Numbered from the stretch's first letter, positions 36,286 to 45,607 are shown. The stretch: DNA of 64,000 nt from Halobellus clavatus (GCF_900107195.1 NZ_FNPB01000009.1:1-64000), one strand, 5' to 3'. The notes: generated by a model from the letters alone, not told the origin. Numbers and translations: made by a program.

Positions 36286-37929
36286 ATGTCCCAGCACCAC
36301 CGTTCGACCGCCCTCCGTCCCCCGGAGACGGCGGTCGCCGCCCTCCCAAACGACGCCGTCGTCGACCGTGAGACACACGAGAATGCACCCGCGGTCGTGA
36401 TCCGTGCCGACCGGGTTCAAGCCGTCCTCTCGACGCTTCGGTCAGCGGCGGAGTTCGACCATTGCTCGTGTGTGACGGCTCAAGAGTACAAAGACCGCTT
36501 CGAGACGACCTACCACCTCACGAGCTACGACGATCGAACGCGTGAGCTGTCGGTTGTCGTCCCGACAGCGAAGGACGACCCTGTCAGCGAGTCGGCAACG
36601 CCGGTCTACCGGACAGCCGAGTGGCACGAGCGAGAGGCCTATGATCTGGTCGGGATCGAGTACGAATGCCATCCTGACCTGCGACGGATTCTCCTCCCGG
36701 AGACCTGGCAGGGGCATCCGTTGTCGCTTGAGTACGATCAGACCCGCCCACAGCTCGTGACGCTCACCGAGCACGCGAACCCGTTGCAGGACGACCACCG
36801 TGAAGGAGCCGACACGATGCACATCAACATCGGCCCGCACCATCCCTCTACGCACGGGGTCCTTCACCTGGACGTCGCGCTGGACGGGGAGACGATCGTC
36901 GATGTCGAGCCGGATATCGGGTACATCCACCGGTGTGAGGAACAGATGTGCCAGCAGGGAACCTACCGCCACCAGATTATGCCGTACCCCGACCGGTGGG
37001 ATTGGGGCGGTGCGGGCCTCCTGAACGAGTGGGCCTACGCCCGCGTCATCGAAGATTTGGCCGGGATCGAGGTCCCCGAGTATGCCCAGGTCGTCCGGAC
37101 GATGAGCGCCGAACTATCTCGCATCCTCTCGCACCTGCTGTTCACGGCGATGTACGCGCTGGATGTCAGCGGTGAGTTTAATGCCATGTTTATGTACGGG
37201 TTTCGGGACCGGGAACTCGTCCAGGACCTCCTGGAGGACCTGACCGGCCAGCGGATGATGTTCAACTTCTTCCGGGTCGGCGGCGTCGCGTGGGACCTCC
37301 CCGAACCGCGTGAGGAGTTCCTCGAGGACGTGCGCGCCTTCACTAACGAGTTGCCGCGGAAACTCGCCGAGTACCACGACCTCCTGACGAGCAACGAAGT
37401 CTTCCAGGTACGGTGTGTCGACACCGGCGAACTCCCGCCGGCAGTCGCAAAGCAGTATGGAGCCACCGGACCGGTCGCACGCGCCTCCGGTATCGACTAC
37501 GACCTCCGACGTGACGACCCGTACGGCTACTACGACCGTCTCGAGTGGAACGTCATCACCCGTGACGGCTGCGATAACTTCGCTCGCGTGCTCGTTCGAC
37601 TGCAGGAGATCGAAGAATCAGCAGCCATCGTCGAACAGTGCGTCGACCTGCTCTCAGACTGGCCGGCAGCGGACCGGACCTGTCAAGCCAACGTGCCACG
37701 GACGCTGAAACCGTCCGGCGAGTGCTACCGGGCCGTCGAGGGCGCAAAAGGCGAACTCGGGATCTACATCCGCGCGGACGGGACCGAAACACCCGCGCGG
37801 TTCAAGATCCGCGGGCCGTCGTTCTCGAACCTGTCTGCGCTGCCGGCGATGGCGGAAGGCGAGTACGTCGCCGACCTCGTCGCAACGCTCGGCAGTCTGG
37901 ACACGATTATGGGGGAGGTGGATCGATGA
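36286..37929 (+). CDS. nuoCD: NADH-quinone oxidoreductase-like NuoC-NuoD fusion, orphan copy
   Basis: The 547-residue protein joins NuoC (residues about 1-155, with REAYDLVGIEYECHPDLRRI) to NuoD (from MHINIGPHHPSTHGVLHL through IHRCEEQMCQQGTYRHQIM to PARFKIRGPSFSNLSALPAM). This fusion is normal for haloarchaea, but here nuoA, nuoB, nuoH and nuoI are absent. The line after the quinone-site Tyr/Asp region reads DRWDWGGAGLLNEW. I start at ATG 36286; a GTG at 36277 is possible. It leads an operon with a zinc protein, a methyltransferase and a membrane protein. Confidence 0.88.
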   Translation: MSQHHRSTALRPPETAVAALPNDAVVDRETHENAPAVVIRADRVQAVLSTLRSAAEFDHCSCVTAQEYKDRFETTYHLTSYDDRTRELSVVVPTAKDDPVSESATPVYRTAEWHEREAYDLVGIEYECHPDLRRILLPETWQGHPLSLEYDQTRPQLVTLTEHANPLQDDHREGADTMHINIGPHHPSTHGVLHLDVALDGETIVDVEPDIGYIHRCEEQMCQQGTYRHQIMPYPDRWDWGGAGLLNEWAYARVIEDLAGIEVPEYAQVVRTMSAELSRILSHLLFTAMYALDVSGEFNAMFMYGFRDRELVQDLLEDLTGQRMMFNFFRVGGVAWDLPEPREEFLEDVRAFTNELPRKLAEYHDLLTSNEVFQVRCVDTGELPPAVAKQYGATGPVARASGIDYDLRRDDPYGYYDRLEWNVITRDGCDNFARVLVRLQEIEESAAIVEQCVDLLSDWPAADRTCQANVPRTLKPSGECYRAVEGAKGELGIYIRADGTETPARFKIRGPSFSNLSALPAMAEGEYVADLVATLGSLDTIMGEVDR

Positions 37930-38237
37930 CGGTACCGACCCCGACATCGTGGCGGAGAGACGCCGACCAGCAAGTGACCTGTATCGCCTGCGGCGAGACG
38001 GTCGACCGTGAAGCTGCGCGGGAATACGACAAACAGGGCGACCGCTGGAACCGTGACGACAAGGAGTTCGAATACCTCTGTAAGCCCTGCCACAGCGGGT
38101 GCTGTCATCAGAACCGCGACGGACTTGAAGAGACGCTTATCGCCGCCGGCGCTGGTCGGACCGACCGACGGACGTTCCTCAGGCAGTACTGCGAACTCTC
38201 AGCGGACGATGCGGATCCATCCCGGAACGAACCGTAA
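37926..38237 (+). CDS. Small zinc-finger protein
   Basis: The 103-residue protein overlaps the nuoCD stop in ATGA. It has CIACGETVDREAAREYDKQG and a CKPCHSGCCHQNRDGLEE stretch, giving a CxxC/CxxC-type zinc or metal site, and a helical tail (RRTFLRQYCELSA). I recognise it as a haloarchaeal conserved small protein (DUF7562-like, from memory). The link to NuoCD by overlap suggests a maturation or assembly role, which is an inference. Confidence 0.7.
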   Translation: MTVPTPTSWRRDADQQVTCIACGETVDREAAREYDKQGDRWNRDDKEFEYLCKPCHSGCCHQNRDGLEETLIAAGAGRTDRRTFLRQYCELSADDADPSRNEP

Positions 38238-38271
38238 GAGAACAAACGCCCGACGCAATCACATCAGCGGA

Positions 38272-38976
38272 ATGACGTCACCAGACAATACGACCCAGAT
38301 GACCGCCCACCAGTACCGCTCTCGAACCGAGACCGACCCGGCGTCGAACCGGCCGATGTCGGTCGCAGAAATCAAAGAATCGTACGCCGAGTACGCTGAC
38401 TGGATCCACCGGTTCGACTGGCTCGCTCACCTCGTTACTGGCCGCTATCGTCGCACGCAGTTCGGGGATGTCGACGGAAAGGTATTAGATGTCGCCTGCG
38501 GGACTGGAACGAACTTCCGATACCTTCCGGAGACGGTCGAACTCGTCGGCATCGACATCAGTCCGCAGATGTTGGCCCGAGCCGAAGATCGGCTTGCAGA
38601 GCTCGATATCGACGGCACGCTATTGCAGATGGATGCGCAGGACCTCGACTTTGCCGACGACAGTTTCGATGCAGTGATTTCGTCGCTGTCGACGTGTACG
38701 TTCCCCGACCCGGTCGCTGCGCTCCGTGAGATGACTCGGGTGTGTAAGCCCGGGGGGACGATTCGCCTCGTCGAACACGGACGCAGTGACGTGGGACCGA
38801 TCGCAAGCTATCAGGAGTGGCGGACCGACGCTCACTACAGCCAGACCGGCTGTCGCTGGGATCAACAGCCCCGTGATATCGTCGCTGAAGCGGGTCTCAC
38901 GGTCCAAGACACCGCTACTGGACTTCTCGGGACGATCACTACCTTCGAGATCAGCCCGGACAGCAGTGCTGAATGA
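38272..38976 (+). CDS. Class I SAM-dependent methyltransferase (UbiE/MenG-like)
   Basis: The 234-residue protein has motif I VLDVACGTGTNFRYL, motif II VGIDISPQMLARAE, MDAQDLDFADDSFDAVISSL and the post-motif region MTRVCKPGGTIRLVEHG. This resembles quinone or phospholipid methyltransferases. I start at ATG 38272. In an operon with NuoCD, methylation of a quinone is an attractive role, but not shown. Confidence 0.85.
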   Translation: MTSPDNTTQMTAHQYRSRTETDPASNRPMSVAEIKESYAEYADWIHRFDWLAHLVTGRYRRTQFGDVDGKVLDVACGTGTNFRYLPETVELVGIDISPQMLARAEDRLAELDIDGTLLQMDAQDLDFADDSFDAVISSLSTCTFPDPVAALREMTRVCKPGGTIRLVEHGRSDVGPIASYQEWRTDAHYSQTGCRWDQQPRDIVAEAGLTVQDTATGLLGTITTFEISPDSSAE

Positions 38977-39308
38977 CGGGTGCGTTGGCCTCCAAAGCGG
39001 TGGAGTGGCTCGTCGCCGGCGGCGTCCTGACCGTTCTCGGAGCACTGATCAGGTTCCGCGGGTGGACGTTCCTACTCGCGGGCTACGACGAGACGTCGCG
39101 TGTCCCTGACGACGTGGTCCGGCAGGTGGCCGGAAACACGGTTCTTCGCGTCGGGATCGCCGTTGTCGCGTTCGGGCTGATCACCGCTGTGACGGATCCG
39201 CCGAGGGTTCTCGGCGTCGTGCTGGCGAGTGCGATTCTGGTGGCCGTGTTGCGATTGGTCTACCGACTCAACACGTGGCCACCGGACCCAACGAGCGGGA
39301 CGCGGTGA
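38973..39308 (+). CDS. DUF3784-like small membrane protein
   Basis: This 111-residue protein overlaps the methyltransferase stop in ATGA. Three hydrophobic helices are visible (VAGGVLTVLGALI, VLRVGIAVVAFGLI, VLGVVLASAILVAVLRLVY), with GWTFLLAGYDETSRVPDD between the first two, which is the DUF3784 pattern. Function is unknown. It closes the nuoCD operon. Confidence 0.7.
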   Translation: MTGALASKAVEWLVAGGVLTVLGALIRFRGWTFLLAGYDETSRVPDDVVRQVAGNTVLRVGIAVVAFGLITAVTDPPRVLGVVLASAILVAVLRLVYRLNTWPPDPTSGTR

Positions 39309-39396
39309 GTTGATCGACGATGCAGTGGCTCGCCAAATCGTTTTTGACGCCCGATTAATGGAGCTCAGCTGATCACAGATCCGCGAATTGCAGTCG

Positions 39397-40212
39397 CTAC
39401 GTGTCCGCGACGTCCACGACCTCGTAGCTGAGATTCTGCTCCCTGAGTTTGTCGGTGTGTGCCGAGAGCAGATCTGTCGAACATAAAAGCAGTGTGTCGA
39501 GTCCCTTCGCCGCTGCTTCCTGGACAGCGGACGCGCTTCCGAAACGGATATCCGGCTCGAGATTCGCTGCCGCCGCGACAGCGATCGCTTCGACTCCACC
39601 AACCGCTATCAGATCGTGGATTTCGGCCATCTCAGCGATTCGATTGGAATCTACTGCCGAACTTCCACCGTTTCGAACCCGTGGGATCGAGACGATCGTC
39701 ACCGAACCTAGGTCGTAATCGACGACCCCGTCGAAGTTCGTAATTCCAACGTCCTGCCCCGCCTCCGCGCTCGTCACTGCAACTGCAGTTGCGCTCCCGG
39801 TGCCTCCAGACATAGCCCGTAGAACACCCTCTTGCATCGTCAGTGAAACGTTCTCACCTTCGTTGATCGCTGTCGTCGCGATGGCAGTCTCGACCTCGAC
39901 CTGTCCAATGACGTCTTCAGAAATATGTTCGATGAAGTGGCGCAGCTCGTCGGTCTGTGAAATGAGCCAGTCGACCCCTTCTTTGGTTACTTCATATCGA
40001 CCACGGCCGTGTTTGTTGACGTATTCGTGTTCAACCAGGTCTTGAAGGTAGTCGCTCACGGCCTGGGCGGTGATCCCGATAGCATCGGCTATCTCTTGTT
40101 GGTTTACCGCGGGTTGTCGTTCTGCGATCTGAGCGAGGATCTGGTACCGAGTGGCGTTTCGCTTGCTCTGGAGAACGCCGAATTCCTCGGGATCGGCCGC
40201 GTTCTTCGGCAT
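39397..40212 (-). CDS. Winged-helix regulator divergent from the cobalamin operon
   Basis: The 271-residue protein has an N-terminal helix-turn-helix (RYQILAQIAERQPAVNQQEI, ADAIGITAQAVSDYLQDLVE, HGRGRYEVTKEGVDWL). A C-terminal domain follows, with repeated Gly/Ala-rich alpha-beta units (TIVSIPRVRNGGSSAVD, DLIAVGGVEAIAVAAAANL). I do not know the ligand. It is transcribed away from cbiT and shares the 147-bp spacer, so it probably controls the cobalamin genes through the element at 40313. Confidence 0.75.
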   Translation of the reverse strand: MPKNAADPEEFGVLQSKRNATRYQILAQIAERQPAVNQQEIADAIGITAQAVSDYLQDLVEHEYVNKHGRGRYEVTKEGVDWLISQTDELRHFIEHISEDVIGQVEVETAIATTAINEGENVSLTMQEGVLRAMSGGTGSATAVAVTSAEAGQDVGITNFDGVVDYDLGSVTIVSIPRVRNGGSSAVDSNRIAEMAEIHDLIAVGGVEAIAVAAAANLEPDIRFGSASAVQEAAAKGLDTLLLCSTDLLSAHTDKLREQNLSYEVVDVADT

Positions 40213-40312
40213 TATCTCTTCTCTGGGCTGCGAAGTAAAGTAGCTTTGGCTTAGAACGCGTGAGATTGGGAAAGTGTCCTGGCTGCGGGGATATAATCAA
40301 ATTAACTTTCCC

Positions 40313-40329
40313 TAAGACAACCAAAATTG
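40313..40329 (+). promoter_or_regulatory. Candidate cobalamin-regulon operator before cbiT
   Basis: TAAGACAACCAAAATTG is found here, about 30 nt before ATG 40360, and as TAAGACAACCCAAATTG before cbiX2 (58509). Sixteen of seventeen positions are the same. No other part of the window showed this match by eye. A regulator site or promoter element shared by two cobalamin operons is the simplest reading. Confidence 0.5.
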
Positions 40330-40359
40330 TTTTACGCCTCACGGTAGTTGTGTTCAGCG

Positions 40360-40929
40360 ATGGCACACGTATCGCTCCCACACGATGCGAAGGCCGGTCC
40401 GACGAAACCGGAGGTCAGGGCCGTCCTTCTGCGCAAACTCGACCTCGGGCCGACCGACCACTTCGCAGAGGTCGGTTCGTGTACCGGCGCCGTCACGATC
40501 GAGGCGGCGCGGCGCGCGGGTCGGGTCACTGCACTCGAACGAAACGCAGAACGAATCGAAACGACCAGAAAAAATCTCGCTGCCAATGAGGTGACCGGCA
40601 ATGTTGACCTTCGGGAAGCCGAAGCTCCTGAGGGGTTACCCGACGACGCAGACACCCTGTTCATCGGCGGCAGCCGAAACTACGAGGCGGTCCTCGACAA
40701 GGCAGTCGAAACCGGGGTTGACCGTATCGTCATGAACGTTTCGCGGCTCGAAGTGGCTGGAGCCGCCACTGAGGCGTTCCGCGAGCGGGACCTCCTAGCA
40801 GACGTCGTTCAGTTCCAGGTGAGTCGTGGATACGAACTCGCCGGCGCGACGAGTTTCAATGCCGACAACCCGGTGTATATGCTGGTGGGTGGGACCGGTG
40901 CGGTCGCGGCAGACGGGGGACCGCGATGA
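40360..40929 (+). CDS. cbiT: Cobalt-precorrin-6B (C15) decarboxylating methyltransferase CbiT
   Basis: The 189-residue protein has SLPHDAKAGPTKPEVRAVLL, the CbiT-specific start, and a SAM site FAEVGSCTGAVTIEAARR. ALERNAERIETTRKNLAANE follows, with FIGGSRNYEAVLD further on. It methylates C15 and decarboxylates the C12 acetate in corrin synthesis. ATG 40360 follows the promoter; GTG 40348 is an alternative. First gene of the long operon, with its stop overlapping cbiL in ATGA. Confidence 0.93.
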   Translation: MAHVSLPHDAKAGPTKPEVRAVLLRKLDLGPTDHFAEVGSCTGAVTIEAARRAGRVTALERNAERIETTRKNLAANEVTGNVDLREAEAPEGLPDDADTLFIGGSRNYEAVLDKAVETGVDRIVMNVSRLEVAGAATEAFRERDLLADVVQFQVSRGYELAGATSFNADNPVYMLVGGTGAVAADGGPR

Positions 40930-41780
40930 CACTCTATGGTATCGGACTCGGCCCCGGCGACGCCGACCTTGTAACCGTCCGTGGACGTCGCGTCCTCGAA
41001 GCGGCGGACGTCGTCTACTCGCCAGGACGTCTCTCTCGGTCGGTTGCGACCGAGCACGTCCCCAGAGACCGAATCGGTGACGTCGACTTCCCGATGACTC
41101 GCGACGAGGACGAGCTCCGGCGAGCGTGGCGCGAGGCCGCTGAAGAGATCGCACCGCGCGCTCGCGACGGAACTGTGGCGTTCGTCACGCTCGGTGATCC
41201 GAATATCTATTCGACGTTCGGGCACTTGCGTCGAACACTCGCCGCGTTTCACCCTGATGTCGACATCGAGGTCGTCCCCGGGGTGAGCGCCGTAACGGCC
41301 TTTACCACGGCCCTTGGCGTCGAGATTTCTTCCGGGGCGAGTCTCGCGCTCCACGAGGCCGCTCGTGGTGCAGCACCTACTGGGCCGGATCGGATGATTC
41401 TGTTCAAAGTCACCGACGTCCCGACGACTCACGAGCAGCTCGTCGAGGCGGGCTATGACGTGATGTACGGCCGCCGACTGTATATGGAGGAAGGCGAGAC
41501 GGTCGTGACCGACGATCCCGAAACGCTGACTGAACGCGACTACTACACGCTGGCCTACGCGGAGAAACGCGATCTCGGTTCAGAGCCGGCGACTGCGGCC
41601 TTCGAGGGGCCCGAATCGGAGAGTAACGCCGGCACTGGAACGAGGGCGAAGACCGATGGCGGGGCGAAGCCTGCCACAGAGCCCTGGTCCGGGGAGGAGT
41701 TTCGGCGTGATACTGTGTCGATAGAGCGGGCCGAAGGTGAAGCCTGCGGCGACGAAGTCCCGGAGGCCCCGCCGCGATGA
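40926..41780 (+). CDS. cbiL: Cobalt-factor II C20-methyltransferase CbiL
   Basis: The 284-residue protein has the corrin methyltransferase fold: LYGIGLGPGDADLVTVRG, FVTLGDPNIYSTFGHLRR, EVVPGVSAVTAFTTALGV and DYYTLAYAEKR. The spacing and the IYSTF loop identify CbiL/CobI. It adds the C20 methyl to cobalt-factor II. An acidic tail of about 60 residues follows the fold, an extension common in haloarchaea. Confidence 0.93.
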   Translation: MTLYGIGLGPGDADLVTVRGRRVLEAADVVYSPGRLSRSVATEHVPRDRIGDVDFPMTRDEDELRRAWREAAEEIAPRARDGTVAFVTLGDPNIYSTFGHLRRTLAAFHPDVDIEVVPGVSAVTAFTTALGVEISSGASLALHEAARGAAPTGPDRMILFKVTDVPTTHEQLVEAGYDVMYGRRLYMEEGETVVTDDPETLTERDYYTLAYAEKRDLGSEPATAAFEGPESESNAGTGTRAKTDGGAKPATEPWSGEEFRRDTVSIERAEGEACGDEVPEAPPR

Positions 41781-42643
41781 CCGACCCGCAAGACGCTATC
41801 GATGCGGAGGCGGACACCCGGGCGGTGGAGCGGGACCCTCGGATCGAGGACCGAACTGCTGGCGAGAGGCAGGAGGGGATCCCGTTCATCGGTGCCGGTC
41901 CCGGCGACCCAGGGCTCCTCACTGTCACCGGTAGAGAGCTGGTCGAGGCGGCAGATCTCATCGTCCACGCCGGATCGCTGGTCAACAGTGAACTCCTCGA
42001 CGAATACGGTGCGAGCGCCGAACAGGTGTCGAGCATCGGTAAGGACCTAGAGGAGTTGGTCCCGCTGATGCGGGACGCCTACGAGGCGGGGCGGACGGTC
42101 GTCCGTCTCCACAGCGGCGACCCAGCAATCTACGGAGCAGCGCTGGAGCAGATGGACGCCCTAGAACACGAGGGGGTGCCGACCTACATCGTTCCGGGTG
42201 TGACCGCTGCGTTCGCCGCAAGTGCTACGCTTCGGACCCAGCTCACGCTGAACGGCGTGGCCAACCACGTCGCCTTCACCCGCCCTCAGGGGCAGACCCT
42301 CGATCCCGAAGACGATCACATCGGCGAGTTCGTCGAGATGGGCGACGTGACGACCTGCATCTACCTCGGCACCCACGCGGTCGACGAGATGATGGACCGC
42401 CTCCTCGAAGACGGTCACGACCCGGAAACGCCGGTAACCGTGATTTATCACGCCTCGTGGCCGGACGAGGAGATCATCGAGGGGACCATCGGAACGATCG
42501 GCGAGCGTCTTGAGGCAGCCGGCTACCGTGCGTCCGCGCTTGTCATCATCGGCGACGCGGCGCGAAAAGCGGGGTACGAGCGTTCCTACTTGTACGGTGA
42601 CTGGGCGAACCGCAGTTCCACTGAGAGCGAAGCAGACGATTAA
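41777..42643 (+). CDS. cbiF: Cobalt-precorrin-4 C11-methyltransferase CbiF
   Basis: The 288-residue protein has an acidic N-terminal stretch of about 33 residues, then IPFIGAGPGDPGLLTVTGRE, HAGSLVNSELLDEY, RLHSGDPAIYGAALEQMDAL, VPGVTAAFAASATLRTQLTL and HVAFTRPQG, all typical of CbiF/CobM. It methylates C11 of cobalt-precorrin-4. The ATG overlaps the cbiL stop. Confidence 0.94.
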   Translation: MTDPQDAIDAEADTRAVERDPRIEDRTAGERQEGIPFIGAGPGDPGLLTVTGRELVEAADLIVHAGSLVNSELLDEYGASAEQVSSIGKDLEELVPLMRDAYEAGRTVVRLHSGDPAIYGAALEQMDALEHEGVPTYIVPGVTAAFAASATLRTQLTLNGVANHVAFTRPQGQTLDPEDDHIGEFVEMGDVTTCIYLGTHAVDEMMDRLLEDGHDPETPVTVIYHASWPDEEIIEGTIGTIGERLEAAGYRASALVIIGDAARKAGYERSYLYGDWANRSSTESEADD

Positions 42644-42646
42644 TTT

Positions 42647-43627
42647 ATGAGTACTGACACGAACGAACCGGAATCGGGTGAATCGGACGGCCACTGTGCG
42701 ACGCCGGACTCCGACGGCGAGGTGGCCGAGGAAATCGCGATCATCAGCTTCGAACGAAAACTCGACACCGCTCGCGAGATCGAGGCAGAAATCGGCGGGG
42801 CATACGAGCGCGTGGATATCATCGAGTACCACGGCGACGTGTTTGCGGCACACTGGGGAGAGTACGATTGCTTTGTCGGGTTGATGGCCTCGGGGATCGC
42901 GATGCGCAAGACTGCGCCGCTCCTCGACGACAAGTGGGACGATCCCGCTATCGTCGTCGTCGATGAGGAACTCACGTGGGCAATCCCGATCACGGGTGGG
43001 CACCACGGTGCGAATCAGGTCGCCCACGACCTCTCCCAACTGGGCGCAGTCCCGGCGATGACGACCGCGAGCGAGGCTGCGGGCAAGCAGGGCGTCGAGA
43101 GCAAGGCGAAGGCGCTCGACACCCACGTCGTCAACGGCGATTCGACGGTCGCGACGAACCTCGCCGTGTTGAACGATGAACTCGGTCCGGTCACCCGTCT
43201 CGACGGCCCCCGAGCGGTCCTCGTCGGCGACGACGTGACCGTTCTCAAGCGCAACGGTGAACCCGGTGTCGTCCTCGGGACCGGGACCGTCTCGGGGGTG
43301 AAGAAAGCGCAGATACTCGATGCCTGGGAGGCTGTCCTTGACGACCTGGATCTGGAGTTCTCGGCCGTGGAATTCGTCGCGACCGGCACCCGAAAGGAGG
43401 GTGAAGAAGGACTGTACGAGGCGGCACAGGAGATCGGTGCGGGAGTCGTCCTCTTCGAGAAGGAAACGCTGGAGGCGTTCGAGGGGCCCTCGCCCTCGCG
43501 GTCGAAGGAACTCATCGGCTGGCCGGGTATCGCTGAAGCGTCGGCTATTGCCGGCGGCCGAGAGCACGACCTCGCCCGGAAGAAAGAGCGGTTCGACGAC
43601 GCCGTGACCGTCGCGGTGGGGCGGTAA
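42647..43627 (+). CDS. cbiG: Cobalt-precorrin-5A hydrolase CbiG
   Basis: The 326-residue protein has the CbiG pattern. An N-domain carries VFAAHWGEYDCFVGLMASGI, AMRKTAPLLDDKWDDPAIV and PITGGHHGANQVAHDLSQLG. A C-domain carries EFVATGTRKEGEEGLYEAAQ and PSPSRSKELIGWPGIAEASA. It opens the delta-lactone and releases acetaldehyde in the anaerobic-type route. Confidence 0.93.
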   Translation: MSTDTNEPESGESDGHCATPDSDGEVAEEIAIISFERKLDTAREIEAEIGGAYERVDIIEYHGDVFAAHWGEYDCFVGLMASGIAMRKTAPLLDDKWDDPAIVVVDEELTWAIPITGGHHGANQVAHDLSQLGAVPAMTTASEAAGKQGVESKAKALDTHVVNGDSTVATNLAVLNDELGPVTRLDGPRAVLVGDDVTVLKRNGEPGVVLGTGTVSGVKKAQILDAWEAVLDDLDLEFSAVEFVATGTRKEGEEGLYEAAQEIGAGVVLFEKETLEAFEGPSPSRSKELIGWPGIAEASAIAGGREHDLARKKERFDDAVTVAVGR

Positions 43628-43628
43628 T

Positions 43629-44528
43629 ATGGGTGGCAGAGAGACCGCCGCCGACGCGATGGGGACCCTGTTCGTCGTTGGCATCGGCCCCGGACTGCCG
43701 CACGCGATGACCCAGCGAGCCAAGGACGTCATCACCACCGCCGATTGCGTCATCGCATCGAACCTCTATCAGGAGTTCCTCCGTCGCGACGGAACGCTCC
43801 CCCCAGAAAACGCCGAGGTGGAAGCCGCACCTGATGGGGGAACGGCGGCGGGCGAGGAGTCCGGAACCGTCCTCGAACGGCCAGGGGGAAGCCGCCAGAC
43901 TCTCATCCGGTCGACGATGGGGAAGCAGGTCGAACTGGCCCGTGAGGCGTTCCAGCGTGTCCGGGCCGGCGAGGACGTTGCCCACGTTTCTGGCGGCGAT
44001 CCGAACGTCTACGGCAAGAGCGACCTCCTGTACACGATGGCCGAGGCGGACGAGGCGTACGACGTGCCCATCGAGGTCGTCCCCGGTGTGACGGCGGCAC
44101 TCGGTGGCGCGGCGAACCTCGGCGCACCGCTGTCGAACGACTTCTGTACGGTCTCGCTGTCCGACAAGTGGCGCGGATGGGACGAGATCGAAGAGAAACT
44201 GCGAGCCGCGGCGATCAGTGGGTTCGTCATCGTCCTCTACAACTGCTGGCGTGACTATCAGCGCGCGATCGACGTGGTTCGCGAGGAACGAGCCGACGAC
44301 GTACCGGTCGGCATTTTCAACGACGCCGGCCGCGGCGACGCAGGTCGAAATCTGGACGACGAGACACACACCATCACCACCCTCGGCGAGGCGAACGACC
44401 ACGACGACGAGGTCGGCGGGATGGGGACGTCCATTCTGATCGGCACCCAGGAGACGACGGTCTGGGAGAACGACTACGGCAACCACCTCGTCACCCCGCG
44501 CGGCGGGCGTGACGTCGACGATTTCTGA
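43629..44528 (+). CDS. cbiH1: Cobalt-precorrin-3B C17-methyltransferase CbiH (copy 1)
   Basis: The 299-residue protein has TLFVVGIGPGLPHAMTQRAK, VAHVSGGDPNVYGKSDLL, VVPGVTAALGGAANLGAPLS and SDKWRGWDEIEEKLRAAAIS, then VIVLYNCWRDY, matching CbiH/CobJ. It methylates C17 and drives ring contraction. It is one of two adjacent cbiH genes; the pair is usual in haloarchaea, and one member may do a different step. Confidence 0.9.
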   Translation: MGGRETAADAMGTLFVVGIGPGLPHAMTQRAKDVITTADCVIASNLYQEFLRRDGTLPPENAEVEAAPDGGTAAGEESGTVLERPGGSRQTLIRSTMGKQVELAREAFQRVRAGEDVAHVSGGDPNVYGKSDLLYTMAEADEAYDVPIEVVPGVTAALGGAANLGAPLSNDFCTVSLSDKWRGWDEIEEKLRAAAISGFVIVLYNCWRDYQRAIDVVREERADDVPVGIFNDAGRGDAGRNLDDETHTITTLGEANDHDDEVGGMGTSILIGTQETTVWENDYGNHLVTPRGGRDVDDF

Positions 44529-44530
44529 CA

Positions 44531-45607
44531 ATGAGCACTGACGACACCACTACTGAGACGAGCACAGACACCGAAACCAACTGCGGCGCGAGCGACGAGT
44601 CGAACGCGGGTGAAACTGCGACTGACACCAAACCGGGGTCGAAATGCGGAGGGTCGACGCCGGACGCCGAGACCGACGGTGGCGTTTCGAGCGCGGCCGG
44701 AACGGCGACAGACGCTGATGAGAGCACGTCGACGTGTGGCGGATCCACGACGTCGTCGAGTGCTGGATGCGGCAGTTCGAAGAAGTCGGCAACCGAAGAG
44801 AAGGTCGGGTCTACTGTCGACGACTTCGAGGCGGATCCCGGACGACTCGTCGCCGTTGGCTTAGGTCCTGGACAGCCAGAGGGGATGACCCAGCGTGCCC
44901 GGGGGGCGCTGCTCGACGCAGAGCATATCGTCGGGTACACCACGTACATTGAACTCCTGCCAGAAGAAGTCACGGAGTCGGCAGAGGAACTGTACGACAC
45001 GCCGATGTGTGGCGAGGTGTCTCGCACAGAGGAAGCGATCGACCGCGCACTCGCGGGTACCGACGTCGCCATCATCGGAAGCGGCGATCCGAACGTCTAC
45101 GCGCTGGCCGGTCTGGCCCTGGAGATACTTGAGTCGAAAGGCGCGACCGCGAGTATGGTCGACTTCGAGGTCGTTCCCGGCGTCCCCGCAGCCCAGTCCT
45201 GTGGCGCGCGGTTGGGCGCACCGCTCGTGAACGACACGGTCAGTCTCTCCCTGTCGGACCACCTGACGTCGATGCCAACCATCGAATCACGGCTCCACGC
45301 GGCAGCTAAGGAGGGCTTCACGATCGCGATCTACAATCCCTGGAGCCGCAAGCGACGGGAGAACTTCCAGAAGTGCTGTGAGATTCTCTTAGCGCACCGC
45401 GCGCCCGACACGCCCGTCGGAGTTGTCCACGGGGCGGGCCGCGACGACGAAGAGGTTGAGATCGTCGAACTCGGCGAGCTCGAGGAACTCGGCGAGACTG
45501 ACCTCATCGATATGACGACGACGATCCTCGTCGGAAACGAGGAAACGTACGTCTGGGACGATCGGATGGTGACGCCGCGGGGATACCAGTCAAAGTATGA
45601 CTACTGA
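44531..45607 (+). CDS. cbiH2: Cobalt-precorrin-3B C17-methyltransferase CbiH (copy 2) with Cys-rich N-terminal extension
   Basis: Residues 105-358 form a CbiH domain (LVAVGLGPGQPEGMTQRARG, IIGSGDPNVYALAGLALEIL, VVPGVPAAQSCGARLGAPLV, AIYNPWSRKRRENFQKCCEI). The first 100 residues are an acidic, Ser/Thr-rich extension with four cysteines, each followed by Gly (C18, C39, C69, C80). Some bacterial CbiH proteins carry an extra Fe-S domain for redox control of ring contraction. The four Cys here could bind a cluster or metal, though the spacing is loose. Confidence 0.88.
   Translation: MSTDDTTTETSTDTETNCGASDESNAGETATDTKPGSKCGGSTPDAETDGGVSSAAGTATDADESTSTCGGSTTSSSAGCGSSKKSATEEKVGSTVDDFEADPGRLVAVGLGPGQPEGMTQRARGALLDAEHIVGYTTYIELLPEEVTESAEELYDTPMCGEVSRTEEAIDRALAGTDVAIIGSGDPNVYALAGLALEILESKGATASMVDFEVVPGVPAAQSCGARLGAPLVNDTVSLSLSDHLTSMPTIESRLHAAAKEGFTIAIYNPWSRKRRENFQKCCEILLAHRAPDTPVGVVHGAGRDDEEVEIVELGELEELGETDLIDMTTTILVGNEETYVWDDRMVTPRGYQSKYDY

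Noticed and set aside
40213-40359. B12 riboswitch before cbiT
   Set aside because: The spacer is too short after the divergent promoter and lacks the B12-box. The start is probably leaderless or nearly so.
42161-43753. Open frame of about 530 codons antisense to cbiF/cbiG
   Set aside because: Same cause: cbiF and cbiG on the plus strand have full family motifs and overlapping operon structure.
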